Below are positions 13,650 to 14,454 of a DNA stretch of 14,454 nucleotides, piece by piece. The translations under genes were made by a program, and so were the position numbers. Origin of the DNA: an uncultured Chitinophagaceae bacterium (lineage in GTDB: Bacteria; Bacteroidota; Bacteroidia; Chitinophagales; Chitinophagaceae). Positions within the stretch are counted from its first letter, which is position 1. Each line of letters begins with the position of its first letter. Under the pieces are notes generated by a model, which saw only the letters and a list, made by a program, of their open reading frames with translations, had not been told where the DNA came from and searched no databases. The stretch is taken from the NCBI GenBank assembly GCA_946885665.1, contig CAMPGT010000079.1, positions 1 to 14,454 of the forward strand. Reading direction: 5' to 3'.

Positions 13650-13700
13650 TATTGCCCATTGCCCATTGCCCACTGCCTATTGCCTATTGCCCATTGCCCA
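13638..13700. repeat. Heptanucleotide tandem array, nine units of TTGCC(C/T)A
   Basis: Nine consecutive 7-bp units cover 63 bp: TTGCCCA six times and TTGCCTA twice, with one CTGCCTA. The array ends at CTAAG. A 7-bp period cycles through all three reading frames, so ORFs crossing it on either strand (for example plus 13586-13783) are artefacts. I recall similar heptamer arrays from intergenic DNA of Bacteroidota and cyanobacteria; their function is unclear. Confidence 0.9.
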
Positions 13701-13774
13701 CTAAGTGCTCCCAGTTACAAAAACCCAAACAAACCCCTACCAGCGCGGTTTTTCGCGGAAATGCTATGGAATGT

Positions 13775-13789
13775 TACAAATAATTTGTA
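13775..13789. promoter_or_regulatory. Palindrome TACAAAT-A-ATTTGTA, candidate operator
   Basis: A perfect 7-bp inverted repeat with a 1-bp centre lies 86 bp before the start of the secreted-protein gene at 13876. Its position and symmetry suit a regulator binding site, but no regulator is known and the AT-rich context makes chance symmetry possible. I cannot place a convincing Bacteroidota -33/-7 promoter around it. Confidence 0.3.
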
Positions 13790-13875
13790 CCTATGTATTC
13801 CCAACTCGTATGTAAACCCACCCTACGCTGATCTAATACCCCTCGAAGTAAACCGTTTTAGTTTAACACTTACTG

Positions 13876-14334
13876 ATGAAGCGTTTACACAGTTTGCTTA
13901 TTGCTGTGGCGCTCCTGCTGCATGGCTATAGTTATGCCCAGGAACCACCTCACATCGGCCAGCATAAAGAGAGGAAACCCACTCTGTTTGCGTCATTGCC
14001 CGACTCTTTTGAAGTTGACAGAAGTCAGTTGCAACAGTTGTTTACAGCCGATGTAAACTCGACGGTAAAAATTAAACTCGCCGATGCGTTCCTGATCGAG
14101 GGAACGATTGTTGATAAGGTTCAAAATAATGCGGGCTCTATTTCAACGAACATGCGTGTATCGAATTACAAAAACGCATTGTTCAATATCAGCTTAAGAT
14201 TAATGGCAGATAATTCGACGAGTATGCGCGGAAGGATTTTGCATCCGCGCTACCGCGACCTGCTTATCCTCTATAAAGTGAAGGACCGTTATTTTATTAA
14301 AAAAGGTTCACAAGAGCTATACATGCCGGAATAG
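13876..14334 (+). CDS. Small secreted protein of unknown function
   Basis: This 152-residue protein begins with a clear Sec signal peptide (MKRLHSLLIAVALLLHGYSYA, cleavage after Ala21). The mature part is about 131 residues. Residues 22-60 are polar with few strands. From about 61 to 152 there is an alternating hydrophobic pattern (VKIKLADAFLIEGTIVDKV; LFNISLRL; MRGRILHPRYRDLLILYKV; RYFIKKG) that suggests a small all-beta domain. There is no lipobox and no cysteine. I do not recognise a family. It is preceded by about 175 bp of spacer and followed directly by a GC-rich hairpin element, so it is probably monocistronic. It is likely periplasmic or surface-exposed. Confidence 0.8.
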   Translation: MKRLHSLLIAVALLLHGYSYAQEPPHIGQHKERKPTLFASLPDSFEVDRSQLQQLFTADVNSTVKIKLADAFLIEGTIVDKVQNNAGSISTNMRVSNYKNALFNISLRLMADNSTSMRGRILHPRYRDLLILYKVKDRYFIKKGSQELYMPE

Positions 14335-14370
14335 TTATGCTGAAACCAAAACGAACTGGAAACTTTGTCC

Positions 14371-14440
14371 ACCCCCGGCGCTTCGCGCCACCCCCGCCAG
14401 CGGGGGAAACACTCTTTGCGAACTTCTTTGCGTCTTTGCG
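14371..14440. repeat. GC-rich double hairpin with CTTTGCG repeats (REP-like element)
   Basis: Two small GC-rich hairpins lie side by side: GGCGC-TTC-GCGCC (14377-14389) and CCCCCGC-CA-GCGGGGG (14391-14406). They are followed by three copies of CTTTGCG at 14414-14420, 14426-14432 and 14434-14440. The GC content contrasts sharply with the flanks. The layout resembles dispersed intergenic repeats seen in Bacteroidota. It may also end transcription of the gene stopping at 14334. The element may continue beyond the window. Confidence 0.6.
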
Positions 14441-14454
14441 TGCATTTCCATCGG

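Noticed and set aside
13638..13700. Possible CRISPR array
   Set aside because: Units are 7 bp and directly adjacent with no spacers, so it is a simple tandem repeat.
13586..13931. Plus-strand frames with PIAYCPLPIAHC-like repeats, and a minus-strand counterpart at 13473-13673
   Set aside because: The repeats come from the 7-bp array read in different frames; there is no independent coding evidence.

Overview
This window looks like chromosomal DNA of a member of the Bacteroidota, most likely a Chitinophagaceae-type bacterium. This rests on recognisable protein families (a RemB/Wzi-like outer-membrane barrel, a DUF6089-type barrel, a fused Wzc-type co-polymerase/tyrosine kinase with a Bacteroidota-style Walker A' box), on the absence of obvious Shine-Dalgarno sequences, and on heptamer and hexamer tandem repeats. 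The assignment is inference; no rRNA or marker gene is present.

The core is an exopolysaccharide or capsule operon of eight genes on the minus strand, running from about 10284 down to 393. In transcription order it holds: a Wzi/RemB-like outer-membrane barrel (8617-10284); a Wzc-like chain-length regulator fused to a BY-kinase (6218-8581); a hexapeptide-repeat acyltransferase (5566-6189); a Wzy-like repeat-unit polymerase (4216-5556); a GT2 glycosyltransferase interrupted by an in-frame TAG (3368-4216); a GT4 glycosyltransferase (2234-3349); a second, intact GT2 (1245-2231); and a WecG/TagA/CpsF-family GT26 transferase (393-1187). Gaps run from a 1-bp overlap to 57 bp. Together these would build, decorate, polymerise and surface-attach a repeat-unit polysaccharide. 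The initiating phosphoglycosyl transferase, the Wzx flippase and the Wza exporter are not in the window and must be encoded elsewhere if the pathway works.

Upstream of the operon on the same strand are a DUF6089-like outer-membrane protein (10406-11245), a small lipoprotein (11368-11874) with a good intrinsic terminator, and another GT4 transferase (12025-13158) carrying a hexanucleotide-encoded Ser-Gln-rich insertion. Divergent from that GT4 is a CoA-binding-domain protein (13217-13579). It is followed by a long imperfect hairpin merging into nine heptamer repeats (13582-13700), a small secreted protein of unknown function (13876-14334), and a GC-rich double hairpin with CTTTGCG repeats at the right edge. 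The left edge holds the 3' end of an unidentified plus-strand gene and about 215 bp of AT-rich spacer.

I see no phage, transposase, CRISPR, tRNA or rRNA signal. I did not find a clearly new system. The most notable points are the amber-interrupted glycosyltransferase, the repeat-expanded GT4 linker, and the hairpin/heptamer element.
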